A DNA stretch of 64,000 nucleotides from Pseudoflavitalea rhizosphaerae (GTDB lineage Bacteria > Bacteroidota > Bacteroidia > Chitinophagales > Chitinophagaceae), in the NCBI RefSeq assembly GCF_003991355.1, contig NZ_RCSU01000011.1:62001-126000 (forward strand), written 5' to 3'. The notes beneath the pieces were generated by a model, which made no database searches, was not told where the DNA came from, and was given only the letters and a program-made list of their open reading frames with translations. A program made the translations under genes and the position numbers. Positions within the stretch are counted from its first letter, which is position 1. Every line of letters starts with the position of its first letter. Positions 33,740-41,979 of the stretch are shown in pieces.

Positions 33740-34590
33740 CTCCCGGTTAAAATGATGAGGAATGCCAGGTTAGAGCACAGGGATGCCAACAGGTTCATGC
33801 GCATGGTATGGGTAAAGTCTGCTACAGAAATATTGTTCCATACCTCCTTTGCCCATATGAAAAAATATACGAGAGCGGGTAGCATTACGGTTGCTATTAC
33901 CAATAGTTTCATTGGCTGTTCCCGCTGAAAAAACAGCCAGCTGAGCGTCAGCATGGCTGCGAGATATAGTATTGCAGTAAAAATAAACGTACCACGGTAA
34001 CCCAAAAGCCTGCTGATGGTGTTAACGCCATCTTTTTTATCGGCTTCATGCTGGTAAATCTGGGTAATGGGATAGAATGCTCCGATGAGAAGTCCTGCCG
34101 CCAGGATGCCCGCAAGCGGAACCTTAGTGGTCTTATCCATACTGCATCCGTGATACACCAAAAAGAAAGTTGCGCAGCCCTGGAAGAGTACTACTGTGAG
34201 GTAACCAATAACGGGATATTGTTTCAGTCTGATCCCCCTGTAACTGTAAGCCCTGGATGCGAGGATATAGGCTGTAATACCAATGGCGAATAAATTGCTG
34301 ATGATGATACTGAGCGCAATGGCTATGATGTCCATCAAAACTGTGATGTATAACAGTTGCCTTGTTGGCTGCATGGGGTTTGCCAGGCCGCCGATACTGC
34401 TTTCATCTTTGTCCATATATGAGTTGTATCCGTTACTGGAGGGATATACGAGCAAATGAAGGATGATAAATAACAGCCATGCATCTTTAGAATCGATCAC
34501 GGGCACCAGTCCCAGTGCAAACAGGTATACCGGCAGCAGGAAGAAAGAAAATGGAAAACGCAACAACTGAATGGTAGATCGTTGCAGCAT
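33730..34590 (-). CDS. UbiA family prenyltransferase
   Basis: 286 residues with about eight or nine membrane helices. The first Asp-rich motif is in NGYNSYMDKDESS (Asn53/Asn56, Asp60, Asp62) and the second in QHEADKKDGVNT (Asp184, Asp187), the pair that binds prenyl diphosphate through magnesium. It is predicted to attach a prenyl chain to an aromatic acceptor, most simply the product of the adjacent type III polyketide synthase. It is the first gene of the operon; element copy C lies 48 bp upstream. Housekeeping MenA is a possible alternative, but the context does not favour it. Confidence 0.88.
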   Translation of the reverse strand: MLQRSTIQLLRFPFSFFLLPVYLFALGLVPVIDSKDAWLLFIILHLLVYPSSNGYNSYMDKDESSIGGLANPMQPTRQLLYITVLMDIIAIALSIIISNLFAIGITAYILASRAYSYRGIRLKQYPVIGYLTVVLFQGCATFFLVYHGCSMDKTTKVPLAGILAAGLLIGAFYPITQIYQHEADKKDGVNTISRLLGYRGTFIFTAILYLAAMLTLSWLFFQREQPMKLLVIATVMLPALVYFFIWAKEVWNNISVADFTHTMRMNLLASLCSNLAFLIILTGRWI

Positions 34591-34637
34591 GGTGATAGTT
34601 TGTTCCTGTAATTTATGCTTTTTAAATAAGAAGCAGG

Positions 34638-34755
34638 GTGTTGCCAGTCGCTCGCCTCCGGCGAGTGACTTCTATTTGTTCGCCTCCGGCGAACGCTGCG
34701 TCGCCGGAGGCGACTAAACAAAAGTCACTCGCCGGAGGCGAGCGACTGGCAACAC
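34638..34755 (+). repeat. Nested-palindrome element, copy C (118 bp, most symmetric)
   Basis: Perfect 34-nt arms at 34638-34671 and 34722-34755 (outer end GTGTTGCCAGTCGC) enclose TTCGCCTCCGGCGAA at 34679-34693 and TCGCCGGAGGCGA at 34701-34713. Each arm contains its own palindrome CTCGCCTCCGGCGAG. The spacers CTTCTATTTG and CTAAACAAAA define orientation. It lies between the divergent UbiA and hydrolase starts, so it could affect either promoter. Confidence 0.92.
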
Positions 34756-34799
34756 TCCGACCAGATTGTTGTACCTTGTTCACTCATAAACCTGATTGT

Positions 34800-35789
34800 A
34801 TGAAGTTGAGTTGTATTACTGTTTGCGGATTATTAATGATACTTTTCGTATTACCTGCCAAAGCGCAGGAAAAGGATTCAGTAGTGTTGAAAACCGCTAC
34901 CGGAGATATTTACGGAACGCTCAACGTGCCGGATGCAAAAGGGCCAGTGCCTGTAGCGCTGTTCATCGCCGGTTCCGGACCTACTGACCGCGATGGCAAT
35001 AACCCGATGATGAAGAACAATTCACTCAAATTTCTTGGAGATACTTTGAATTCATTGGGCATCGCCACCCTGCGTTATGATAAACGCGGCATAGCTGCCA
35101 GCAAGAATGCCATGAAGGTTGAAACAGATATCCGTTTCAATATGCTGGTGGATGATGCCTCGGAAATGATCAAAAAGCTGAAAGCCGACAAGCGTTTTTC
35201 CAAAGTGATAGTAATAGGGCATAGTGAAGGTTCTACCATAGGACTGAAAGCTGCCGCGGAGAGCGGTGCTGATGGGATGGTGTCTATTGCTGGTCCCGGC
35301 CAGTCTGCGGATAAAGTGTTGAGAAGGCAGCTGGATGCAAGTCTCGATCCGGCAAAAGCTGTCAGCGAGCAAGCGGCTGAACAAATGAGGAATATGAGAG
35401 CAATGGCGAATAAATTCATCGATACACTTTCAAAAGGTGATACGCTTCATAATCCACCTGTGAGCATGAATTCATTATTCCGACCTTCTGTTCAACCCTA
35501 TCTGATCAGCTGGTTCAAATATGACCCGCAGCAGTTGATCAAAGAGTTGAAAGTGCCTGTGCTGATCATACAGGGTAATACAGATCTCCAGGTAACGGAA
35601 GCCGATGCCATGATGCTATTGAAAGCCAATCCCGAAGCGAAAGTGTTGATCATCGACAGAATGAACCATGTGCTGAAGCATAGTGAGGCGGAGCAGCGGG
35701 CCAATCATGCCACTTATTTCAATCCTGATCTGCCGGTGGTTCCGGACCTGGTGACTGCAATTGCGGATTTCATTAAGAAGCTGCGTTGA
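34800..35789 (+). CDS. Secreted/periplasmic alpha/beta hydrolase
   Basis: 329 residues from ATG 34800 (MKLSCITVCGLLMILFVLPAKA, a signal peptide). The frame is open upstream but only through the repeat element. Features are the oxyanion region FIAGSGPTDRDGNN, nucleophile elbow GHSEGS, and a late acid/His region (LIIQGNTDLQV, RMNHVLKHS). This is a serine hydrolase of the BAAT/DLH-like secreted type, likely an esterase or peptidase of unknown substrate. It is bracketed by two same-orientation copies of the nested-palindrome element (45 bp before, 20 bp after). Confidence 0.87.
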   Translation: MKLSCITVCGLLMILFVLPAKAQEKDSVVLKTATGDIYGTLNVPDAKGPVPVALFIAGSGPTDRDGNNPMMKNNSLKFLGDTLNSLGIATLRYDKRGIAASKNAMKVETDIRFNMLVDDASEMIKKLKADKRFSKVIVIGHSEGSTIGLKAAAESGADGMVSIAGPGQSADKVLRRQLDASLDPAKAVSEQAAEQMRNMRAMANKFIDTLSKGDTLHNPPVSMNSLFRPSVQPYLISWFKYDPQQLIKELKVPVLIIQGNTDLQVTEADAMMLLKANPEAKVLIIDRMNHVLKHSEAEQRANHATYFNPDLPVVPDLVTAIADFIKKLR

Positions 35790-35808
35790 TATCTGATCAA
35801 TAATGCGG

Positions 35809-35927
35809 GGAGCTGGCAGTCGCTCGCCTCCCGGCGAGTGACTTCTATTTGTTCGCCTCCGGCGAACACCGTGTCGCCAGAGGCGACTAAACAAAACTCA
35901 CTCGCCAGAGGCGAGCGAGTGGGCTCC
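35809..35927 (+). repeat. Nested-palindrome element, copy D (119 bp)
   Basis: In the same orientation as copy C, GGAGCTGGCAGTCGCTCGCC starts the left arm, then GAGTGACTTCTATTTG, GTTCGCCTCCGGCGAAC, GTCGCCAGAGGCGAC, the CTAAACAAAA spacer, and CTCGCCAGAGGCGAG ending in TGGGCTCC. Its reverse complement matches copy B over the left 75 bp with few differences. It lies between the hydrolase stop and the converging E2 gene. Confidence 0.9.
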
Positions 35928-35993
35928 ACGAAATTCTAAGATGGTAGCTTTTAGGTCAGCCCCGTAATTCAATTATTCGTTTACCTGTGCGGG

Positions 35994-37664
35994 TTATACC
36001 AGCATAGTGAGGGGTTCTTCCAGCAGTCCCTGCAGTGTTTGCAGGAATGCAGCGCCGGAAGCTCCGTCTACAACGCGGTGATCGCAGCTCAGGGTTACTT
36101 TCATGATATTGCCTACAACGATCTGTCCATCTTTCACAACAGGCACCTGGTTGATGGCGCCGATAGCGAGGATGCAGGCATCGGGCGGGTTGATGATGGC
36201 AGTGAATTCATCAACGCCAAACATTCCCAGGTTGGAGATGGTGAAGGTATTGCCTTCCCAGTCTGCCGGTTGCAGTTTTTTGTCTTTCGCTTTCTGAGCA
36301 GCCACTTTCACTTCAGCCGCGATCTGGCTCAGTGATTTAGTGTCTGCAAAACGAACAACGGGAACGAGCAGACCTTCTTCCACGGCCACAGCTACGCCGA
36401 TGTTCACGTGGTGGTTGATGCGGATCTTATCGCCCAGCCAGCTGCTGTTCACTTTCGGATGTTTCTTCAGTGCGATGGCGCATGCTTTCAGCACCATGTC
36501 ATTGAAAGATATTTTGGCGGGAGAAACTTCATTGAGTTTTGCCCTGCTGGCCACTGCTTTGTCCATGTTGATGTTCATGGTAACATAGAAGTGAGGGGCA
36601 GAGAACTTGCTTTCAGCAAGGCGTTTCGCAATCACTTTACGCATTTGTGAAACGGGCACTTCTTCAAAGCTTACCTGTCCGGCAGGAGCAGCAGGTGCAG
36701 TAGCGGCGGCTGTAGCAGGAGCGCTGGTTGCTGCGCCGGGGACATAGTTATCGATATCTTTCTTCACGATACGGCCACCGTCTCCGCTTCCGGAAACTTT
36801 AGACAGATCGATGCCTTTATCGCTGGCGATCTTTTTAGCGAGGGGAGAAGCTTTCACGCGGCCATCTTCTGATGTGGAAGCGGCGGCAGGAGCGGGAGCG
36901 CTGGAAGCGGCAGGCTGGGCAGCTTGTTGAGGCTGTTCAGCTGGTTGCGGTTGTGCGGCGCCGGCAGCAGCGGGAGCGGGCCCACCTTTGGCAGCAGCAA
37001 CGATGGCATTTACGTCAACCTTGCTTTCATCTCCGATGATGCAGAGCAGTGCATTCACAGGAACTTTATCACCTTTCTGCGCACCGATGTATAATAATTT
37101 ACCTTCCTTATAGCTTTCCAGTTCCATGGTGGCCTTGTCTGTTTCCACATCGGCCAGCAGGTCGCCCTTCTTCACGGTATCACCTACTTTCTTGTGCCAT
37201 TCTGCAATCACACCTTCCGTCATAGTATCGCTGAGACGTGGCATGAGGATCACTTCAGGAACAGTTGAGAGATCGATGGGACCGCCGGATGCAGGTGCAG
37301 CGGCAGGAGCGGCTTGTTGTTGAGGTTGTGGCTGAGGTGCAGCGGCTTGTTGGGGTGCTGCTGGTTTCTCAGCAGCAGGAGCAGTTGCGGCAGCGCCGCC
37401 TTTGATCAGGGAGCTGATGTCTTCGCCGGGTGTTCCGATGATGGCCAGCAGGTCGTTCACCTGGAGCTTTCCGCCTTTATCCGTTCCGATATGTAATAAG
37501 GTACCGTCTTTATAACTTTCCAGCTCCATGGTAGCTTTATCGGTTTCCACTTCTGCCAGGAGGTCGCCTTTTTTCACAGGGTCGCCTACTTTTTTATGCC
37601 AGGCCGCAATCACTCCTTCGGTCATCGTATCACTCAGGCGGGGCATTAGGATCACTTCAGCCAT
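35994..37664 (-). CDS. aceF: Pyruvate dehydrogenase E2, dihydrolipoamide acetyltransferase
   Basis: 556 residues. Two lipoyl domains carry the lipoylated lysines in ETDKATMELES (K43 and K177), joined by Ala/Pro/Gln-rich linkers. A peripheral-subunit-binding domain is at about 275-320 (KASPLAKKIASDKGIDLSKV, G-rich end), followed by the catalytic acyltransferase domain ending in DHRVVDG (H529, D533). It transfers the acetyl group from E1-bound hydroxyethyl-TPP to CoA. E1 and E3 genes are not adjacent. The two lipoyl domains are almost identical, suggesting recent duplication or homogenisation. The gene is monocistronic and convergent with the hydrolase. Confidence 0.94.
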   Translation of the reverse strand: MAEVILMPRLSDTMTEGVIAAWHKKVGDPVKKGDLLAEVETDKATMELESYKDGTLLHIGTDKGGKLQVNDLLAIIGTPGEDISSLIKGGAAATAPAAEKPAAPQQAAAPQPQPQQQAAPAAAPASGGPIDLSTVPEVILMPRLSDTMTEGVIAEWHKKVGDTVKKGDLLADVETDKATMELESYKEGKLLYIGAQKGDKVPVNALLCIIGDESKVDVNAIVAAAKGGPAPAAAGAAQPQPAEQPQQAAQPAASSAPAPAAASTSEDGRVKASPLAKKIASDKGIDLSKVSGSGDGGRIVKKDIDNYVPGAATSAPATAAATAPAAPAGQVSFEEVPVSQMRKVIAKRLAESKFSAPHFYVTMNINMDKAVASRAKLNEVSPAKISFNDMVLKACAIALKKHPKVNSSWLGDKIRINHHVNIGVAVAVEEGLLVPVVRFADTKSLSQIAAEVKVAAQKAKDKKLQPADWEGNTFTISNLGMFGVDEFTAIINPPDACILAIGAINQVPVVKDGQIVVGNIMKVTLSCDHRVVDGASGAAFLQTLQGLLEEPLTMLV

Positions 37665-37810
37665 AACTTTATTCCAGTTTATAATTTGGGATGTTCAAAT
37701 TTCTATTGAGTGCCGAAATTACAGCAAAATAGGGAATTGACAATGCGGAACACGCATTGAACTGTATTCAATACATTATGTAAAATTGGCAAGTTGCCAG
37801 GCGCAATGTA

Positions 37811-39607
37811 TTAAAGATCAAGTTCCAGTCTCAGTCTGTCTTTCAGCTCCCGGATCAACGGGTATTCTTCAGCTATGGCAATGAATTTATCCCGGCTCGA
37901 CATTGGTTTATCAGCCGGTTCCTGGTAAACCACGTTCTCGTCCACTTCTATTACGAAGAGCAGAGCCCGGTTATTGAACACCTTGCAGAGGTATTCACTC
38001 AGCGGTCTTCTTTCGCCTTCGATGAACTTTTGTTCCAGGTTATTATTGGTGACAATCGTGAAATGTGCGCTGTTGTTGATTTGCAGCCTTGCCATCACAA
38101 AGGATTGGGAAGCGGGGTTCTTGGAATCACGCAGTTGTTGGGTGAATGCTTCCCAGGCGGCATGCAGCCTGGATTCTTCCAATGGAACTACTTCACCGGC
38201 TGAAGCAAGACCCTTGCCAACGAATTGCTGACGGATACTGGCCAGTCCACCGATCTTTACTTTTGGTTGTTCTGCGGCCACCTGCTCCTGCTTTACAGGT
38301 TGAACGGGCGGCACCACGGCCTGTGATGAAGGTCTGGACTGAGGTTGATCTTCGATGATCAGTTTGGCTCCGGTTGGCGGGGCTTCAGCTTTGGGTTTGG
38401 CGGCTGCCTGTTTTGGAGCAGCTCCAATAACCGGTATCTGGCGGAAGGCTACCGGTTTGGCTGAGTCAACTAATTTTTTTTTTCCGTCGTCTGCGCCGGC
38501 GCCCAGTTCGATAGCTTGTTGCAGGTAGCTGAGTTTGATCAGCACCAGCTCTATGTGCAATCGCTTGTTGCGTGCGGCTTTGAAGCTCATCTCGGCTTCA
38601 TTCAGAATATTGAGGGCGTTGATCAGCCAGGCCACGGAAACCTGTTTGCCCATGGCGATGTAGCGTTCTTTGAAACTTTCCACCACCTGCAGCAGGTTCG
38701 CTACTTTCTGGTCTTTACATACCAGCAGGTTTCGGACGAATTCGGCAAAGCCGTTCAATACGAGGTCTCCTTCGAAACCTTTACGGTCGATATCATCATA
38801 AAGGAGCATGGCTCCGCCAAGGTCCTGCGCCAGCATGCTTTCCATGAAACGGAAGTAGTAGTCGGCATCCAGGATATTGAGGTGTTCGAGTGTATTCTGA
38901 TAACTGACGGTACCATTGGTGAAGCTCACGATCTTGTCCATGATACTGAGCGCATCGCGCATGCAGCCTTCACTTTTCTGAGCGATGAGGTGCAGTGCGG
39001 CGCGGTCTGCGTTCACTTCTTCTTTATTACAGATCTGTTCAAGATGGTCAACGGTATCGTTGGTGGTGATGCGTTTGAAATCGAAGATCTGGCACCGGCT
39101 CAGGATCGTTGGAAGGATCTTGTGCTTTTCAGTGGTAGCCAGGATGAAGATAGCGTATGGCGGCGGCTCTTCCAGTGTTTTCAGGAAGGCGTTGAAGGCC
39201 GAAGAGCTAAGCATGTGCACCTCATCGATGATGTACACTTTGTAGGTGCCGGCCTGTGGTGCAAAGCGGACCTGTTCCACCAGGGTACGGATATCATCCA
39301 CTGAGTTGTTGCTGGCAGCATCCAGCTCATGGATGTTGAGCGAAGTGCCTTCATTGAATGAAACGCAGCTGTGGCAAACGTTACAGGCTTCTCCGTCTTC
39401 TCCGGGTCTCTCACAGTTGATGGTTTTGGCAAGGATACGGGCACAGGTGGTTTTACCAACGCCCCTGGGACCGCAGAACAGGAAGGCGTGCGCCAGTTGC
39501 TGGTTCCTGATCGCATTCTTGAGGGTAGTAGTGATATGCCCTTGTCCTACAACCGTGTCGAAGGTCTGGGGCCTGTACTTTCTGGCCGAAACGATAAACT
39601 TTTCCAT
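37811..39607 (-). CDS. dnaX: DNA polymerase III subunit gamma/tau
   Basis: 598 residues. The AAA+ clamp-loader domain has Walker A GPRGVGKTT (46-53), zinc cysteines C65, C75, C78 and C81, Walker B YIIDEVHML (about 125-133), sensor ATTEKHK and the SRC arginine-finger motif at 170-172. A Pro/Ala/Gln-rich linker (about 385-460) and a C-terminal tau-like region follow. It loads the beta clamp and links polymerase cores. No slippery A-run frameshift site for a short gamma form was verified; an AAAAAAAAA run occurs at 38476-38484 on the plus strand reversed as T on the coding strand's opposite, and was not judged a shift site. Confidence 0.93.
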   Translation of the reverse strand: MEKFIVSARKYRPQTFDTVVGQGHITTTLKNAIRNQQLAHAFLFCGPRGVGKTTCARILAKTINCERPGEDGEACNVCHSCVSFNEGTSLNIHELDAASNNSVDDIRTLVEQVRFAPQAGTYKVYIIDEVHMLSSSAFNAFLKTLEEPPPYAIFILATTEKHKILPTILSRCQIFDFKRITTNDTVDHLEQICNKEEVNADRAALHLIAQKSEGCMRDALSIMDKIVSFTNGTVSYQNTLEHLNILDADYYFRFMESMLAQDLGGAMLLYDDIDRKGFEGDLVLNGFAEFVRNLLVCKDQKVANLLQVVESFKERYIAMGKQVSVAWLINALNILNEAEMSFKAARNKRLHIELVLIKLSYLQQAIELGAGADDGKKKLVDSAKPVAFRQIPVIGAAPKQAAAKPKAEAPPTGAKLIIEDQPQSRPSSQAVVPPVQPVKQEQVAAEQPKVKIGGLASIRQQFVGKGLASAGEVVPLEESRLHAAWEAFTQQLRDSKNPASQSFVMARLQINNSAHFTIVTNNNLEQKFIEGERRPLSEYLCKVFNNRALLFVIEVDENVVYQEPADKPMSSRDKFIAIAEEYPLIRELKDRLRLELDL

Positions 39608-39699
39608 TATGGGTGCAATTTAAGAAACGCCGCATTAATGCCCGGAAGCAAAATTTAAACTTGTGAATAATTTGTAAGGAAGTGAGTTACTTTTGCGCC

Positions 39700-40875
39700 A
39701 TGATAAAAGCGATCCTTAAGAAGAAGATCAGCCAGCGTGTAGTGGTGAACGGCCATCCCTGGATCTTTGCCAATGAAGTGAACCTGGTAGACGGGGAAGT
39801 GGAGCCCGGTGATATCGTGGAAGTGTACACACATGATAAAAAGTTTGTAGGTAAAGGATATATCAACCCGGCCAGCCAGATCCTGGTCCGCTTGCTTACG
39901 CGCGATAAGAACGAGACCATCAACGAGGATTTCTTTTACAACCGCCTGCTCAAAGCCTGGCATTACCGTCAGCAGATCGGGTATATCGAGAACTGCCGCC
40001 TTATCTTCGGTGAAGCGGATTACCTGCCCCAGCTCATCATCGATAAGTTCAATGATTATTTTGTGATCCAGACACTGGCGCTGGGGATCGATAAATGGAA
40101 ACCGGCTATCGTAGCGGCCCTGGAAAAGATCTTCCAACCCAAAGGCATATACGAAAGGAACGATGTTCCCGTACGTGAGCTGGAAGGCTTGAAGCAACAG
40201 AAAGGATTTCTCTCCGCCCCCTTCGATACAAAGATCACCATCACGGAGAACGGTTTGAAATTCCTGGTGGACATCGAGAACGGACAAAAGACCGGCTACT
40301 TCCTGGACCAGCAGGATAACCGCCGCGCTATCCAGCATATCGTTAAAGGCGCTGATGTATTGGGAGCTTTCACCTATACCGGCACTTTCGAGATCCATGC
40401 AGCGGCCTATGGCGCCAAAAGCGTACTGGGACTGGATATCAGCGAGAACGCCGTTGCACAGGCCAATCGAAATGCGGCGCTGAACGGCGTTGAAAAGATT
40501 GTGAAGTTCGAAGCGGAAAATGCTTTCGATAAACTGAAGCTTTGGGCGAAGGAAGGAAAACAATATGATGTTGTGATGCTGGACCCTCCCAGCTTCACCA
40601 AAACAAGGGAGAATATCCAGAAGGCAATCACCGGATACAAGGAGATCAATCTCCGCGGTATGAAACTGGTGAAGCCCGGAGGGTTCCTGGTCACTTCCAG
40701 TTGCACCAATCTCATTCAACCTGATCTTTTCCTGGAGATCATCCAGATGGCGGCCAAAGATGCCAGAAGAAAGATCCGCCAGGTTTGTTTCCAAACACAA
40801 AGCGCCGATCACCCGATCGTGTGGGGATGGGAGAATACACAATACCTGAAATTCCTGATCATTCAGGTGGACTAA
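39700..40875 (+). CDS. RlmI-like class I rRNA methyltransferase
   Basis: 391 residues from ATG 39700 (MIKAILKKKISQRVV). An N-terminal PUA domain (HPWIFANEVNLVDGEVEPGD), a central EEHUB-type region, and a C-terminal Rossmann methyltransferase with DVLGAFTYTGTFEIHAAAYGA (SAM site, split), GLDISENAVAQA and VMLDPPSFTK. This is the RlmI/RlmK layout, enzymes that make 5-methylcytosine at position 1962 of E. coli 23S rRNA. The exact target is inferred only by family. It is divergent from dnaX with 92 bp between starts. Confidence 0.9.
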   Translation: MIKAILKKKISQRVVVNGHPWIFANEVNLVDGEVEPGDIVEVYTHDKKFVGKGYINPASQILVRLLTRDKNETINEDFFYNRLLKAWHYRQQIGYIENCRLIFGEADYLPQLIIDKFNDYFVIQTLALGIDKWKPAIVAALEKIFQPKGIYERNDVPVRELEGLKQQKGFLSAPFDTKITITENGLKFLVDIENGQKTGYFLDQQDNRRAIQHIVKGADVLGAFTYTGTFEIHAAAYGAKSVLGLDISENAVAQANRNAALNGVEKIVKFEAENAFDKLKLWAKEGKQYDVVMLDPPSFTKTRENIQKAITGYKEINLRGMKLVKPGGFLVTSSCTNLIQPDLFLEIIQMAAKDARRKIRQVCFQTQSADHPIVWGWENTQYLKFLIIQVD

Positions 40876-40884
40876 TCTGATAAG

Positions 40885-40902
40885 GTCGGCGAGCGACCGG
40901 GC
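40885..40902 (+). repeat. Fragment resembling the right arm of the nested-palindrome element
   Basis: GTCGGCGAGCGACCGGGC matches GGCGAGCGACTGGC at the right end of copy C with one internal mismatch. It sits in the 42-bp convergent gap after the RlmI-like gene. At this length it could be chance. Confidence 0.3.
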
Positions 40903-40917
40903 ACATCCAAAAATTTA

Positions 40918-41256
40918 TTATTTACTTACCTGGAACTTTCCGGAATCTATCAGTTTGCCTGATTTGTCTTTCAGTTGGAAAATGTACAATCCGCGGAAGA
41001 AGTCGGAGAGGCTGATCACGTTCCTGGCGGAAACGTTATTGGTCTCGTATACTTTTTTACCCAGCATATTAAATATCTGGAAAGTGTAATTCTTGTTGGA
41101 TTCCTTTTGAATATCGAAGGTAATATAAGAAGTGGCGGGGTTTGGATAGAACTTAACCACTTTAGTCACCGGTTTCTCCGGTGATGGCGTCCTTTCCTGG
41201 CTGCTTGCCTGAAGGGTAGTGAACAGGATAATGGATAGTGCGTAAAAAATCTTCAT
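40918..41256 (-). CDS. Miniprotein: signal peptide plus type-A type IX sorting domain
   Basis: 112 residues from ATG 41256 (MKIFYALSIILFTTLQASSQ, signal peptide). After a short linker (ERTPSPEKPVTKVV) the whole mature protein is a type-A C-terminal sorting domain: KFYPNPATSYITFDI, YTFQIFNMLGKKVYE, and ISLSDFFRGLYIFQLKDKSGK, ending GKFQVSK. There is no passenger domain. The frame is open to 41286 but the first ATG of signal type is at 41256. It should be routed through type IX secretion and may be a surface peptide, a decoy, or what remains of a larger gene. Confidence 0.82.
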   Translation of the reverse strand: MKIFYALSIILFTTLQASSQERTPSPEKPVTKVVKFYPNPATSYITFDIQKESNKNYTFQIFNMLGKKVYETNNVSARNVISLSDFFRGLYIFQLKDKSGKLIDSGKFQVSK

Positions 41257-41450
41257 GCAGCAAGATATTTTTCTCGTCTGATCCAAAATAGGTCCTTTTA
41301 TCCAAATTTACAACTGATTTCCCAATTCTACCTACATGCCTGACTACAAATCAGTCTTTTAAGGGGCTTTAACAAATCTTTTTATGTGTACCTGCTTTAA
41401 ATTGAAACTCCCTGATAGTCAGAGCATTTCAATATTTTTATAAATCGAAT

Positions 41451-41464
41451 TTGATTTCGGTCAA
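41451..41464. promoter_or_regulatory. FNR-box-like site (one mismatch)
   Basis: TTGAT-TTCG-GTCAA, one mismatch from TTGAT-N4-ATCAA, with a further T/A pair outside. It lies 195 bp upstream of the sorting-domain miniprotein and just beyond the peroxiredoxin stop. The same half-site combination occurs at 52435. Confidence 0.3.
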
Positions 41465-41473
41465 ATAAAAACA

Positions 41474-41944
41474 TTATTTCAGCGTGGCCAGAACAGCATC
41501 GATTGCTTTGAAGTCAGGAATGTCTGCGGCGTTCTCCAGCACCTGGGCATACCTGACGATCCCTTCGCTGTCCACCACAAAAGCGGATCGTTTACTCACG
41601 CCCTTCATATCGAACACGAAATTCTCGTAAAGGCTGCCATAATCATCAGATACTTCTTTATTGAAATCGCTGAGCAGGGGGAAATTGAGTTGTTGTTCTT
41701 GCTTGTATTTAGCCAGGGTAAAAATGGAGTCCACGCTGATGCCTAATACCTGTGCATTCACGTTGTTGTAATCCTCAATATGATCTCTTACGCTGCAGAG
41801 TTCTTTGGTGCAGGTGCCGGTGAATGCCTGGGGGAAGAATAACAAGAGTACGTTTTTGCCTTTGAAGTCGGAGAGCCCTACTTTATTTTTCTCGGAATCA
41901 TACAAAACAAAATCCGGGGCTTTCTGTCCAGTTTCAATTTTCAT
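41474..41944 (-). CDS. Peroxiredoxin (AhpE/BCP type)
   Basis: 156 residues with a thioredoxin fold. The peroxidatic cysteine is C45 in FPQAFTGTCTKELC (pattern P-x3-T-x2-C), with C50 a possible resolving cysteine five residues on. The N-terminal GQKAPDFVLYDSEKNKVGLS and DFNKEVSDDYGSLYENF, then KRSAFVVDSEG, are standard for the family. It reduces hydrogen peroxide and organic peroxides in the cytoplasm using thioredoxin or a similar donor. The PorP/SprF gene ends 35 bp upstream on the same strand, but a functional link is not implied. Confidence 0.92.
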   Translation of the reverse strand: MKIETGQKAPDFVLYDSEKNKVGLSDFKGKNVLLLFFPQAFTGTCTKELCSVRDHIEDYNNVNAQVLGISVDSIFTLAKYKQEQQLNFPLLSDFNKEVSDDYGSLYENFVFDMKGVSKRSAFVVDSEGIVRYAQVLENAADIPDFKAIDAVLATLK

Positions 41945-41979
41945 GATGCGCTATTTCCTTTGATGGGTTTCAAATGTAA

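Noticed and set aside
34638-34799. An upstream extension of the hydrolase ORF through element copy C
   Set aside because: The extra 54 codons are translated palindromic repeat; a clear signal peptide begins at the ATG at 34800.
38476-38484. A homopolymer run in dnaX as a programmed frameshift site
   Set aside because: The run was seen, but I could not show a slippery heptamer in the right frame with a following stop and stem-loop on the coding strand.
38516-39304. A 262-codon plus-strand ORF inside dnaX
   Set aside because: Antisense shadow of the well-supported AAA+ domain of DnaX.
39655-40842. A 395-codon minus-strand ORF opposite the RlmI-like gene
   Set aside because: It mirrors the coding frame of a clear rRNA methyltransferase, has no recognisable motif or signal, and its length follows from the codon bias of the real gene.
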